Below, piece by piece: positions 19,651 through 31,668 of a stretch of 64,000 nucleotides of DNA. Source of the DNA: Hanleya hanleyi (lineage: Eukaryota > Mollusca > Polyplacophora > Lepidopleurida > Hanleyidae); NCBI GenBank assembly GCA_036873755.1, contig JAVTVY010020515.1:1-64000 (forward strand), in the 5' to 3' direction. The position numbers and the translations under genes were made by a program. Every line of letters begins with the position of its first letter. The stretch's first letter is position 1. The notes under the pieces are model-generated. The model did no database searches. It was given only the letters and a program-made list of their open reading frames with translations, and had not been told where the DNA came from.

Positions 19651-22399
19651 TTATTAGAGAGTTTGAATTAACTTTGGCATATCAGATCATCGAATGCGTT
19701 GAAATCCGAGGTGTAATTTTCAACCACAATCCAAGACGAGCTCATCAGGACATGCTCAACGACTGTGTGTATTCTCTCAATAGATACATTACTCATCCTA
19801 ATATAGCAGTAGTTGTGGCCAGATACATAGGACAGTCAATCAATAAATGAGCCAATCAAAATACGGCACATTTCTAAATTCAGATGGATTCATGTCTATT
19901 TTTAAATTCTTTGAGCAGAGGTGGTGGGTTGATATATCAAGGCAAATTCGAAGTGTGGACGGAGAAGTCGACTTGTGAATGGATAAAGAGTGGATTGGGC
20001 CTGTCCTAATATGGTCAAGTCATGCAATGTGATAGACGTGCAGCGCTGAAGTATCTTCACTGATTCAAGATGGATTACTGATAACACGTCAGCAGCATCA
20101 CATAATTATGTGACCACTATCTTCAATCGTGCTTTTTTTTAGTTTTGTGATTTCCCCGTTTAGCTTCATCATTCGGTTTCTGTCCAGATTTTACTACTTA
20201 TTATAAAGGCCTGATTTTATCCATTTTATGCAAAGTGTATTAAGATAAAACCCAATAAGCCAATGCCCGTTGCAACCACCTCGCTGGGGGTCTAATAACA
20301 CCCCAGCCACCAGTCAGATTTTTGGACCGGATTCGGGGCCTTCGCGCACATCGCCGGAAGTGACATCATATATAGTAAAATAGATGTTTAACGAAAATTT
20401 TGATTACTTTTCAAGTCTGCATAATACCTCCGTTGACCTAGCGTTAAAAAGAATTATCTGGAGATAATTTTCCCTGTTTATCTGGACAGAGCATATGAAA
20501 AGTAGTTCGCTCATGTGCAACACTAAAGGAGTCGTTTGGTCGGATTCAAACTGAACCGTGCGTTGGTTGGTTTCCCCTATACGTCATAGCAACGTAGTAA
20601 AGGTCAACTTCCGCTATTGGAGGCAGGGATGTTATTGGAGCCTGCGAAATGGAGCATGCGCTGTGGGGAGGTTGTGCCCGTTGCTCTACATGCGTATCCG
20701 TGTCACACAGTTACCGATTACATTTGTCTAATCTTTACTCCTATGTAATTTATTCCCCAACTTGAACTTCGCAATAAGTTCCTGTAATAGCCAGAGGCGA
20801 CATAAAAAAAAGACGATTCTTATAGTATCTACACTGTCGTATTTTAGCGGTGGGCCGAAAATATTCCAACCTCCTTCGGAGGGTCATATCCGATTTAGGT
20901 CGGCAGTTGAGCTAAGCTAGAAAGTGGCTGTTCTAATCGCCAGCTTCAAAAGTGAGAGGTTCCCATGAAACTTGATCATTGGATAGAAATTCTAGGCAAG
21001 TGTGGAATGGATTTATAGGTAATATCATGTCATGGATGTCCTTATCGATAGTGGGATTTTCAACCCCAAGATTAGCAATGTGAATTATTACGTTAAAGGG
21101 TATCCCAGCACCTCTTGGCTATAAAGCACTGCTCTTGTGTACAGTGCATTTGACTCGTGTCATCCATTCGGATTGATCAATCTTTGATATATTAGATTGT
21201 ATGGAGTAAAATTTCCAGCACTCTTTCATGTATGCGTTTAACGAGGGATCATGGGAATATGCAACAGCTCCAATGTCCAACAATTAGACTTCGTGACAGA
21301 TGCACCATCAGTATTTTTGTAGGATAGAGAGTCTGGCACACGGATGTATATAGAAGTATCAAACCATGTGCATGTAACAACAAAGTAGGTACACATTTAA
21401 TTATACCCAGCTATGTATGATTCTGGAAATATTTCGTTTCGTCTAGATAGACTTCGATATTAAAGGCACGTATTTAATAATCTGGACCGCGAAACAAAAA
21501 GTTGCGAATATATATCCAAGTTTGTCTGGTACATATGCATACCACTAAAATTTATTGGAAGGTTAATGTGGGCAAATTATGTAGATATTCGTATTTTTTA
21601 TCCCCTTATCCAGCGAGATTAATTGGGATTGTTGATAGGGAATATAAGATCTTAATGTATTTATGATGGATTTCAAGTTCCTTTTTCTTCCTCGGCATAA
21701 TAAAAGGGGTCTGGAGTCCTTAAACATGATTTAAAAACGGACAAGTGTTTGTTGTCGGGCTGTTGAGTTTAAGAGAGGCGAATCTATTTGTGCATTGTGA
21801 TGGACATGCTAAGATGGGTCCAGTCAACCTATATTCATTGTTTGAGCGTGCAATTAGCTGAGAGCCAGGCCGAGCTTTTAAATCGACGATCCACTCGATA
21901 AAGTATGTTTGTCTTCTCGTTGACCCAAACAAAGGCCTGACGGTCAGGAACCAGGCAGCGGTTATTGATCTCTGACAATCACTCAAAATTGATTATTAAC
22001 GCGTTGCTCCACAGTAGTAAGCCAACTGATCGACGCGATCCCATATCCCTGACAAGTCATATGTATATAGTCCGGTAACAATCAAAATGAAATTGATGAA
22101 GTGTACTTTCACTCTGAGAACCGACTAGGAAATTGAACTTCACTTACGTGTCGTCAGACAGTGTTCTTTTACTTACATCTAAAACTGTTGACCGCTTTTA
22201 TCATTGAGGAAACTAGCTTGAGTTTACAGAATTGATAATTTATTCGCCCACGAAATGAAACTACTGACATACACAATACTATTAGTCGAATGATCCACAT
22301 TTTTCTCCAGTGAATCTTCATAGAAACTAGAAGGCACCGTGGAAATTCTTCTAGTTCTATTAGCGTCACCAAGACTTATGAAAGTGTAGCGTCTTCCTG
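19651..22399. other. unassigned spacer
   Basis: No gene recognised. One clean hairpin at 20283-20307 (GCTGGGG ... CCCCAGC, 11-base loop). The 21720-21986 minus ORF has no motif. Nothing else could be supported. Confidence 0.4.
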
Positions 22400-22560
22400 T
22401 GACGTCATGGCGACAACGTCTTTTCTATTGCTAATTTATTACGATAACGTCTCTCCTTGAATGTGCTTGAATGAACCAATGAAATGCCCTTCTTTTGGAA
22501 GAAGTATCGTGCTTCTATAAAACCCCATTTGCCTCGCTCTATATTGCAGGCCCAATAGTT
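22400..22560 (+). promoter_or_regulatory. candidate promoter (CRE, CCAAT, TATA)
   Basis: TGACGTCA at 22400-22407, CCAAT at 22476-22480 and TATAAAA at 22516-22522 lie in the order and rough spacing of a polymerase II promoter reading right. No downstream ORF on the + strand supports a gene, and the next feature is on the minus strand. Confidence 0.3.
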
Positions 22561-22589
22561 CCCTGCTTTTTACATGAGGCCCTAAATTT

Positions 22590-23072
22590 GCTAAACTCTA
22601 TGCTCTCGTCAACATACAAGCGATCATTCAATGTTCATCTGTCTTCCGTTAAATAATGTCCGCGTCCATAATTCATATATCAACATTAGCACAAAATTTA
22701 ATAACAATCATAGTAAACATAGGCATAGCCTGGTTTCATGCAAGAAAGAAGCATTCGACAGTTTCCAATGATGACGGACTAGACCCTGGTATATTTACCT
22801 CATGAAGGGCCCTCACCAACAGATTTGAAAAAAAAACACTTGGTGTTACAGCTTTTAGAATCAGCTATGAATCCAACTTGATATGGTGTTGTGTGCATTT
22901 TGGTAGTCCAATACACTTCTGTCATATCGTTATGAGTTGTTGGAAGAGAAATACCTCTTTCATTGAGAAACGTTCTATGGTTGATAAATAAATCTTCCAG
23001 AGTGACTCCAGTTTGGGATTTAGTAGATGTATTCGATGATGGTGTGCTCATTCGTGGCCATGTGTGACTCAT
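22590..23072 (-). pseudogene. RT-family fragment, minus strand (internally deleted)
   Basis: The 90-codon minus ORF 22800-23072 includes GVTLEDLFINHRTFL, ERGISLPTTHND, WTTKMHTTPYQVGFIADS and KSCNTK. It matches the pre-fingers region of a widespread metazoan RT family whose C-terminal part is at 45575-46010. The pattern LP...W..K.H..P...RFIA is a family signature. Downstream on the minus strand (22590-22790) the sequence jumps directly to the family's 3' end (gtccataattcat, aggcatagcctggttt, cgacagtttccaatgatg), so the catalytic core is deleted. It is dead. The clade is uncertain; the pattern may fit a Penelope-like RT. Confidence 0.6.
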
Positions 23073-23104
23073 ACTAATATTGATACAGGTAAAATCATCG
23101 TCAT

Positions 23105-23225
23105 TATAATCCTAATAATTGTTCATCATAATCATCATCACTCATCCTCATCATCTGCGTCATCTTCAGCGTTGTCATCATCTTCATTATCGTCACCACT
23201 ATCGTTACCGTCGTCGTCGTTGCGG
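23105..23225. repeat. (TCA/TCG/TCC)n imperfect microsatellite
   Basis: About 120 bases of tcatcatcctcatcat-type triplets grading into cgtcgtcgtcg. On the minus strand it would read Asp-rich if coding, but no flanking frame supports that. Confidence 0.8.
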
Positions 23226-23330
23226 TTATAAATATTATTACCTACCTTCTTTCCTTCTGTCGATTTTTAAATATCTGACTAATCAGAGACTGACTTCTAA
23301 AACAAACAAAACACACAGATGAGCCTAGTA

Positions 23331-24561
23331 TATGTACTGGGTATCCAAAATACTAAAACAAATGAACAATAAACATTAAGGCATAACAGGCATTAGATAT
23401 TTGAAAACATACATTGATGGTAAGCGTGTGCATAGTAACAATTAATAAAATAGTCATAAGCATTTACAGTTAACAGGAGTCAATTAATGCATTAAATATG
23501 GCAATCCCAATCCAAAAGAGGCAGTAGATCACCTGTGCAACTAGATTCACTGTGAGATTGAAGCGTAGTATCAAATGCGAAGATCACATTCACACATTGA
23601 TATATCGTAGCCGATGGTACCGAATGTCAATGTCATCTACACTCCTAGCTGGCTAAGAATGTCAACCATTGTTCGATCCGTGGAGACAAGAACACCAGGA
23701 AACAATTTGACACGTGGCCTGGTAACCAATAATATTGGTGACAGGAGGTGACAGTGCCTGGTTTGAACGAGAACCAGACAATGGTGCATATATCCAGGAA
23801 GGTGAAGAATGTGGAGAGCCACTGGTTTGGGTGTAGTGTCTTCATCCGCAACTAATCAAAGCTGCGGTGGACATATTGTCATCTTGTTTATAGAATCATG
23901 ACGTATTCCAGCCATGAACCAATACCAGCATCATGGCCAACATATTGACGTTAATATCTTCATTGGTAAGATCTGGTGCATTCGGATACCATGCACAATT
24001 AAACCAATCATTACCACAAAAAGCTCCGTCACGCATAATAGAGGGGATATGTATGCACCATGCTACTTGGACGATAGTCCAAAATGATACGACGATTGGT
24101 GATATATCGGAGATTAAATAACCACCATGTTACTACAGGCAATGGAAAAGATGCATTTATGAATAGACCCCTTAATCATTGACATAAAATTAAAACTGAG
24201 TCAGGTGTGTGGATTTCCCTCAGTTAATGATGTTGATAGCCGAATTTAATTTGCTAGCCAATTGCTCCAAATGTTCACTGGAAGCTCTGTGCTCTTGGGA
24301 AAAGATTTAACTTACGCAGTTTGTAGGAAACATGTGACAATGTGCCGCTAATGGTACAAATTTCGATACCTGAAAACGTCAGTTTTTGACACGGGTCCAC
24401 GATCTCACGCCAGTTAATCATAAATCTCAAGAAAGTGCTGAAGGCCAGCAGACACTATTCCAAGGTAGAGGAGGGAATCATGAAATCATCGAGATACGCT
24501 ACGATAACGTCGAAATCCTTATGTTTTATGATACGCCGAACACACGGTGTAAGCCGATGAA
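23331..24561. other. unassigned spacer
   Basis: Several 60-110 codon frames on both strands (e.g. 24386-24721 plus, 23645-23851 minus) lack motifs. No RNA gene or element edge was recognised. Confidence 0.35.
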
Positions 24562-24760
24562 CTACGCTGGAACTGCGATACCACCATCAAGTCCATCAAT
24601 CAATATTAAGCCGTCGTCCATTAAAGAATTTCCGTGTCTAACAATCATAGTGTACATAAACATTTTCCCCGCGAGAGTGAAGCGGTCAACAGTTTTAAAT
24701 GATGCCGACAAGACATCATGAGTTTCGAAATTCATCGACAACGACATAAGGGAAGTATCT
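24562..24760 (-). mobile_element. RT-family 3' end fragment, minus strand
   Basis: Inverted match to the 3' terminal segment seen at 46200-46400: caagacatcatg, gaagcggtcaacagtttt, atcatagtgtacataaaca and gccgtcgtccattaaagaatt. It is only about 200 bases, diverged, and abuts the DIRS-like RT fragment to its right. Confidence 0.6.
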
Positions 24761-24761
24761 A

Positions 24762-25350
24762 GTCGATAATCCTGCATGGAGAGTTTTCTTCCGAAAACGT
24801 CCATTGTAAGCCAGTGAATTTGTAATTGTAGGGATGGATATTCACTGAACGATAAACCGCCTTCAAGTCTATTTTTCCCCATGTATCAATCGGATCCGAT
24901 AATTTTTATTGCTTCTTGTGCTGTCTCGTAAGAGTAGTGGTCAGGACACGCGTAATAATTAATACTAGTAACAACAGACCGACTACAGTCATGGATCACA
25001 CAAATGTCTCCATCCGGTTTGGCGCTAATAATAACGGGGTGGAGGGGGGGTGGGGGTGGCGGGTTTGGGGGGGGGGGGGGTTGGAGTACCAGCAAAAAGC
25101 TAATTTCCTTTTCATTTTCCACTTATAATTGTTTTTTCAATGACGGAGGCAGCAGCAAGCATAGATTTGCAATTATCCATGTTCACAGGTACCGGGCTAA
25201 CATTGTTATCATCAACGATCGAAATGCCCATGTCCTTCAACAGGAAGTCCCTAGCTGAGTCGTCTTCAAACTCACGTCACGTGCTGGTTTAAGTAGGCAT
25301 GATGCCCTGGAAATCGCCATGAGTCGATGAGTGGTAACTGAGCCACACGT
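24762..25350 (-). pseudogene. DIRS-like reverse transcriptase fragment
   Basis: Reading the minus strand, 25122-24886 gives ISAKPDGDICVIHDCSRS, then TSINYYACPDHYSYET and AQEAIKIIG. After a frameshift, 24882-24562 begins MGKNRLEGGLSFSEY and continues IHWLTMDVFGRKLSM and YRLDTSL. The HDCSR, (A/G)K.DL and DTRL-type signatures are those of DIRS-type tyrosine-recombinase retrotransposon RTs. A frame of GISIVDDNNVSPVPV and AAASVIEK (25150-25240) may be the preceding part. Frameshifts, a changed DL motif (RLE) and an expanded G run (P-rich on the minus strand) show decay. No recombinase or RNase H is seen nearby. Confidence 0.65.
25037..25080. repeat. poly-G tract inside DIRS-like fragment
   Basis: G-rich run ending in 14 consecutive G (25067-25080), with several GGGG blocks before it. 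It is capable of G-quadruplex formation and prone to sequencing or assembly length error. Confidence 0.85.
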
Positions 25351-26194
25351 CTGCGTCAATACACACCGGCAGTTGACAGCCATTTGCGTCCGTTACATTG
25401 TTTTTCCCGGGTTGGAGTCAAATATTGCACGCGAGTGACCAATGTTTTGGTTTCCATTGACAGGGGGCCACCGTTCCTATTTTTGGGGGTTGGTTGGCGC
25501 CAGGTCTGCACGAGAAATGTTTGATCGGTTCCCTCACCGGTCTGCAACAGCTGGTATTGTCGGGCATAGTCTCAGACCGATGGTCACTCAAACATCTGGG
25601 CAGATGTGGCTATTTTCTTCATGTATGTCACGTAGCCCACAATGGTGGCGGTGGGACATTCATCTATAGTGACCGTTGCTTTTAACATGTTCATGAAACC
25701 CTCCATATATTGCATTTTCACATTTTCAAGCTAAATACCACACTAACGTTCCGTCATTTACCTTGACTTATTGAATAGAGTTAACTGTTCAAACCGGGAA
25801 ACGCACGTGATGTCATATAGCCAATCAAGATAGGAGCTTGCCAACACCGTGCAGCTAGAATTTTCTTTGATGTCTGCCCATGTGATCTCCAAATATGGCA
25901 AGTGGTGGGTGTATTGATGTTAATTTCCGCCGAAGAGCCAATCAAATTCGAATTTTAAAGAGATAATACATTGCACTTCCCCTAATATGGACCACGGAAT
26001 ATTTATAGCGCTATGACATCACCAGATCTGTACTCTGATCAGATAATGTGTTACGTGCAGCCAAGGCAACACCTGTAGTGTTAGACTTGACTCAGCGAAG
26101 ATGCATATATTGCGCCTGTGTCCATTTATGGTGTGGTATCTTGCCGTCTTTGGCTTTTATCTCGAAGGGTCTCATATCAAGCCTATTCAAATAT
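25351..26194. other. unassigned spacer
   Basis: ORFs at 25356-25547 (minus) and 25442-25685 (plus) overlap on opposite strands and carry no motif. Two ccaatcaa-type boxes near 25820 and 25930 are noted only. Confidence 0.35.
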
Positions 26195-26830
26195 ATCACA
26201 AGAATCAAAAGCGATCCCTGTGATAATTTTTATCCGAGCCACGCTTTGATTGTAGATGTTCATGTGGACATATTGAATTGATATGTCCACACGGCCCTTA
26301 GCAACGGCTTGAGCGACATTAGATACAAATATTTCAGGACCAACGCCAACAAGCGCTTCATTCTCCACCATGTTTACAAGTCGCAAAACTACAATCACAA
26401 TGATTTGTACAGAGGGCAAGCCTCGGGGACGAAACGTCCACCAGCAGAATATCACCGTTTCCAGGCAACAATTAAACGCAACATTAAAAAGGTGGTGAAA
26501 AACGATGCCGACGTACTGACAAGAATTCATACTGCCCCACAGACAAATATACTGACTGCATATTTCTAAAACATAACAAGAATCAAAAGTTATCTCTCTG
26601 ATGATCTGTATTCCAGCCAAGCTTTGTGAGGTCCCGGGTGTTAACAGGAATAGGAACCAAACGTCGTGATATGACTGAAATAGGGTTGAAAGCGACGTTA
26701 AATCATATTCACTCACTCGTTCACTTACTCACTTGAGTGTAACTGTTCATGTGGACATATTGAATTGACATGACCACACGGCCCCCAGCACCGGCTCGAG
26801 CGGTATTAGATACAAATATATATATATAAT
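26195..26830. repeat. direct duplication with hairpin; second unit holds SINE piece
   Basis: The first unit (26195-26333) and second unit (26573-26824) share acaagaatcaaaag, gagccacgctttga versus cagccaagctttg, gttcatgtggacatattgaa and attagatacaaatat. Unit 1 has a perfect 11-base stem, TGTGGACATAT (26263-26273) with ATATGTCCACA (26281-26291). Unit 2 has a degraded stem and is split by about 105 bases carrying a SINE-like tail. The 177-codon minus ORF here is a shadow of repeats. Confidence 0.65.
26628..26735 (+). mobile_element. SINE-like tail (+)
   Basis: Reads gtcgtgatatgactgaaata, then gggttgaaagcgacgttaaa, and ends in cactcactcgttcactt. This is the complement of the 3' tail seen on LINE-B at 44476-44533 and 57197-57258. 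It sits between gctttg and taactgttcatgtgg of the duplicated unit. No tRNA-like promoter boxes could be identified. Confidence 0.6.
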
Positions 26831-28385
26831 AGCCCCATCGAATCATCTGTTGGAAAATGATTAACTATGTACTATGCATCACCACACAGAAACAAATGAT
26901 GTATATATAGTACAGGCACCAATAAAGCTAACATGCATGGCAGTCCATCTGTAATTGTTTTAAACTGATATCTAGCTAAGCCTGGTCATACTCCCGAATT
27001 CAGAACAAGGTGATCCCATACGTTATTGTAGCTTGTTTTGTATTCCTGGCACATTAAAACCAAAATGGCGTTTTGTACTGTCAAAACTATTGGATATTGC
27101 CTGTGATGTGAAATGGGAGATCTAGACTCTCTCTCCCAAATAGAATGCATTGAAATTCATGAAAGAATTATCATTTATTCCTGATTTGCATCTCGATAAG
27201 ATAAGTTTTCCGAGAGAGAAGCATAAAGAAACATATGAAAAGGGACATTCATTCCTGGAACATTCGTTCCTGTCACACCGGACCAGGAAACGAGTAACAC
27301 GAACATTATTTCGTAGACGACGGCTGAATACCGACTGTCGGATCACACACATGTGCTGCCTATCGGTCCCAATGTTAAACTGCTATTTGATTTAGCTACG
27401 GTCGAGATTTGAAACATTGCCAGCGGCCATCCCTTTCTGATAACATACGTTTCTTCTACACAACCTAACGTGCGAGTGAAACTGTCGGTTGTTTATAATC
27501 TCACTATGAGACAGGGGATCTGTACACTCGTATTGTCAGTCACACGTGAGATGGCATAAACGTCCTGCATCAATCAACCATTATATCTTGACCGGCGACA
27601 TCGCAAACTAAAACGGAAACTGGGACTGATTAAGGTCAGCCCTCGCCATACACTCGCGTGTGGAGTAATATTGTACTGTTATGCACTTCAATTGTTTCTC
27701 CGCGTTGCCCATGGCGACGAGGTATTATCTAGGGTATATAGCTACTGAAAGGGCCCAGGCAACCAGCCATCTCAGTCAGTCGCAACACAAAAGGAGCATG
27801 CTTTTGCGAAATATATACTGAGACTGCTGAAAATTCCAATAATATCCCGGAAATGAAATATCCGATAGTGCAGAGAAATTCATGCATATATTGGAACCCT
27901 ATTCTATTGAAGTGTTGTTTTGAGTCCGTTCCATTACCTGGGTCATTCTCCAGCACGACACATAGCCACGTTCTTCCGTTTGCGCGAGATACAATCCCTG
28001 CTGTAAGTTTGATTACAGATAATATAACATCACTCTGAAGAAGTGTTCGCTGCTTTATTCCATGGCTAAAGTAGGCCCCTTACAAAACACACGGGTAGTA
28101 TAACCCGAAGAATGTTATTGATATATCTAGTATATTTCGGAATAAAAGTATACTTAATTTGTCTTTACCAACTAGGGGTCTAACGTGTCTTATATTTATT
28201 TATTACATTATATGCACACTGCATCTTACTTATCATTAATGTTCAAGCATGTTTACTTATCATTAATGCTCATCTGATATTAAAATAATCCAATTTCAGA
28301 AGCGTTGAAGCGCAGATTGTAATTAGCTACGACGTGGTAATATGTCATCTAACAGCAAGGTGTTACAAAGCGATATGTTCGTTTA
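26831..28385. other. unassigned spacer
   Basis: No gene supported. Overlapping opposite-strand ORFs at 27122-27395 and 27729-28038 have no motifs. A TATATA at 27735 with TCAGTC at 27772 was considered as a promoter, but the spacing (about 39) is too long. Confidence 0.35.
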
Positions 28386-28442
28386 GAGAGAGAGAATTAA
28401 TGTTTAACGTCGTGTAATATTTCAGCAATATTTCAGCTATTG
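28386..28442 (-). mobile_element. SINE/LINE-B tail, minus strand
   Basis: agagagagagaattaatgtt, then taacgtcgtgtaatatttca and gcaatatttcagctat. This is the same tail as at the LINE-B 3' ends but without LINE sequence attached. Confidence 0.6.
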
Positions 28443-28849
28443 GTCGTTTAGTTCATTCATATTCGATCTCTAATTTCTAGTTTAGAATGGATTCGTCTAA
28501 ATTAATCTTCAGTTCCATCTTTTAAACTGTGCATCTTCGCATTAAATTTTACGATTAAAAAACATCCTTTGTCTGTATTTTATTGTCTAATTATCCATTA
28601 AGCGTAGGTTGAACGATTTGATTTATGGTAGGTGTAAAAATGAGGAGAGCTGGCAACGTTTGCATTTTCCAGGGGTAAAGGTATAGTCCTCGTACTGTTT
28701 TCGGAAGCAGATATATAGTGTACACTCAGACTGTCATATTTGGATATTTGTTGTATAAATCAATATTATTCAGGACTTGTGGTGCGTAATATTTTCCCAG
28801 ATCTAATTGGTTGTGTTTTCTTCTTATACTACCATGCTTTCACTCAAAG

Positions 28850-29490
28850 TTTCACAAACACGATCAAAGTGTGACTGAGATATTTCATTATCTAGATAAC
28901 GACTTTACAACAAAACTCATATGGATTAAGAATACTGGTCAGCTGATACAGATTTGACAGTTTTGGAACATCATCATGTCTTGCGTGACACGGACATTAC
29001 TGGTTAGTTTCTCTGGGTATTCTTGCATTTATCAGGTTACCCCATGTTTGAGGCGTTTTCTGCATCAGACGTCCACGATGCTCATCCATTAACACCAGTT
29101 GAGTTGTTTGAGCTGATCTGTCATCACAGCTTCCGAGCTAGCGTATCTAATTCCGCTTAAGCCGTTACATGAACAGCTGCAGTAAATGCGCGGCTGAGAT
29201 ACTAAGGCTACGTCCGCGAATCTACCGAATTCTCGGGTCTGAATGTTTGGTGCCGAGGGATGCTCTCCTGTAGAGTTGCTTTTTAGTCGCCAGACGTCGT
29301 CAATTATTCCCACCTCTTGCATATCGCTCCAATTGCGGGCATCACTGAAAACTACTGACCACAACTTTCACACAGGAAACTAGCCTTCGTTTGTGCATAC
29401 TGTGATTGTTTGTTTCTTTGTATATTTGTTGATAATGCTATGAATTAGGTTTGGAGTATGGATGCCGAAATTTCTAAATGAACGACGACT
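28850..29490 (+). mobile_element. RT-family 3' region, plus strand, interrupted
   Basis: 28855-29005 matches 46095-46215 (tcaaagtgtgactgagata, acgactttacaac, ggattaagaatactgg, catcatgtcttg). 29347-29490 matches the following part (gaaaactactgacc, caggaaactagcc, atactgtgattgt, gacgactgaatattgaatga). About 340 bases of unrelated sequence (29006-29346) split the two. The copy is non-coding and 5'-truncated. Confidence 0.6.
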
Positions 29491-31073
29491 GAATATTGAA
29501 TGACTGACAAGAAGCTTGCATTACATATGAATCCATAGATATGGGCGACAACTCTGAATAACATGATTTGGCAGTTTTCTCCCTTTCTTAAACATGCACA
29601 AATTAGAAGTCTTTTCTTTGGCTTCTACTTTACACTGGCATGGCAAGTAGACTCGCTTGCGTACCGTAACTGCAAAGCTCCCCAAACCGATAAATAATGT
29701 ACACTGTATGTATATAACTAATTCTCTTTTGTCCTGATGTTCCGTACCCAGTTGTAAGACAGATTCATGGCCAGTGTATTCATCAAATCGGCTGGTATAA
29801 TAATTTCGGCGTCCACAATCCAAAGACCTAACCATAGTCCCTACGTATACAGAGGTTAACTGCCTTTCTGTTGTGCCCTGCCATAGCCTTGGGGTTAGAC
29901 GACATCATTAAATTTCTTTACTGATTATGTAATAAGGTGCACCAAAACTATATTCCAAATATTTCGCGGCAACAAAAAATCTACCTTGCAGAAAAGACTG
30001 GTTTGTAATTTCAATATACATGAACCCAACCATTTCTTCCAAGGATGAATAACAGCAAATCTTCGGTATTTCATCTTCTATACAAAATAAAGGCATCGCC
30101 AAACCCTTATCGAGTTAGGGAAAACCACTCTCGAGAAATGGAGGTGAAAAGGGTTGTTCACATGAAGGGTTCACATGTGATTCTCAACTCTGTCAAGCTG
30201 GTTCATGCGCAACTGTGCAGAGTGTGTGTGCGTGGCTGGGAGTGGGGGTGGGTGTATGGGTAACTTGTTAAGCATCTATCCACATGAGGCATACTGGTAT
30301 CTTACAGATTCCAGGTAAACTAAAATCTCATCTTGTGTTACATGTAGGTTACACTAGATGCCCTTTATATTTGTATACAGTCTCTGGTAGCATGCCAGAT
30401 TTTCTTCAGCTAGTGTGCGTGATTTGATGTTACACAGATCCAAATTACGGACTAAACACGACAAAGAACAGTATAAATTGACTGACCAATTAGTGATTGC
30501 ACAGCACCATACAGGGTTATTAGCTTATAGCAGTATATGTTAAGCCATAACCCACAGTGTACTAATATCAAAAGTAATGCATATAGGCTGGGTACAATGC
30601 ACAGACACTACAATTGAAACAGAGAAGTTTGTTCTGATAAAGAAGCCTGGTTTTGACAGTTTAGGATAATGAATCTGCATTGCTGTGTATGTCCCTGAAG
30701 CCTCAATACATTATATGTTATTACGTCAGGCGATCCTACATGTATATGCTGCATGTGAAGTCTTTTTGATAGTGCTCTGAATCTTCAGACGGTAACTATT
30801 TTTTCATTGATGTAACAATCAATGACACAGTGCCATGGGAAGTAGATGTATAGATACATGTCTATACAGTATGTGACCTTTTCCATTTAGTTCTTCCGTA
30901 AGACTTTTTTGAGTTTTACAGTATTCACATGCATTCGACATCTGAATTTGTTGAAATGGCAGCACTATAATTCCCCAAATGATTTGCTTGCAGGCCCGTT
31001 GGACAAAAGTTGACAGAATTTTAGTTTTTTTCAACTTCTGGATCCAGCTATAAATTTAGCTTTGTATGGTATC
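29491..31073. other. unassigned spacer
   Basis: Scattered ORFs below 105 codons (e.g. 29521-29835 minus) show no motif. A GT-rich patch lies at 30220-30260. Confidence 0.35.
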
Positions 31074-31668
31074 TTATGAACCTGGTATATCGTTATGTAT
31101 GGTAGGAAGGCAGGTACCTCTTACCTTGAGAAACTGTTTTTTGTTGGATATATACTCCAAAGTAATTCCAGTAAAGAAGTAAGGAGATACAGAGGCCGGA
31201 AGAATAGCTATACTCAACTCCTTATCCAGCACATGCATGATAATAATAGTATTCACATGTAAATGTTTTATTATTTGGGGCCTTGTCTGCTGGAACATTA
31301 AAAAATTTATTTCGGAGATCTGCAAATACTTCTTGCACCATAGTGTCTCTCGTTACTTTGCTTGGTAAGGGTATGTCCTTCGAAATAATATCGACAGAAT
31401 AGTATGTGATGAATAGTATCGCCACCGTGCCTTTGGCAACACCCAACAAGTCAGTGAGTACCGTAGGCTCTACTTTTTCTCGTTTCGACCACTCAACGTA
31501 CTTTTCAAGTGCTATACGGATTACCTTTTGGTCGGCAATGAGATTGTTATTCTCTGGCTCTCTATATTTAGGTCTCTTCCTCGGGAGTATTTTATCGTCC
31601 AATTTACACAATAAATCATGGTTACCAGTAACAATAAGTCCACATGATTTATGGGGATTCTCGACCAC
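31074..31668 (-). pseudogene. RT-family N-terminal part, minus strand
   Basis: A 148-codon minus ORF (31668-31222) holds KYVEWSKREKVEPTVL-like helix-rich sequence, then DLRNKFFNVPADKAPNN and FTCEYYY. The ...VPADKA.NN..F.C..YY signature starts the RT domain of the same family as 22800-23072 and 45575-46010. After a frameshift the minus frame 31325-31074 continues SPYFFTGITLEYI, KKQFLKVRGTCLPTIHND, parallel to GVTLEDLF...LPTTHND at 23000. The sequence stops before the catalytic motifs, so this is a non-functional 3'-truncated fragment. Normal length of the intact protein would be several hundred residues. Confidence 0.65.

Noticed and set aside
26183..26716. 177-codon minus ORF
   Set aside because: It spans the direct duplication and the SINE-like tail. 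No motif, and the composition is that of antisense repeat DNA.
27735..27780. TATA plus TCAGTC initiator
   Set aside because: The spacing of about 39 bases is outside the usual 25-32 and no ORF follows.
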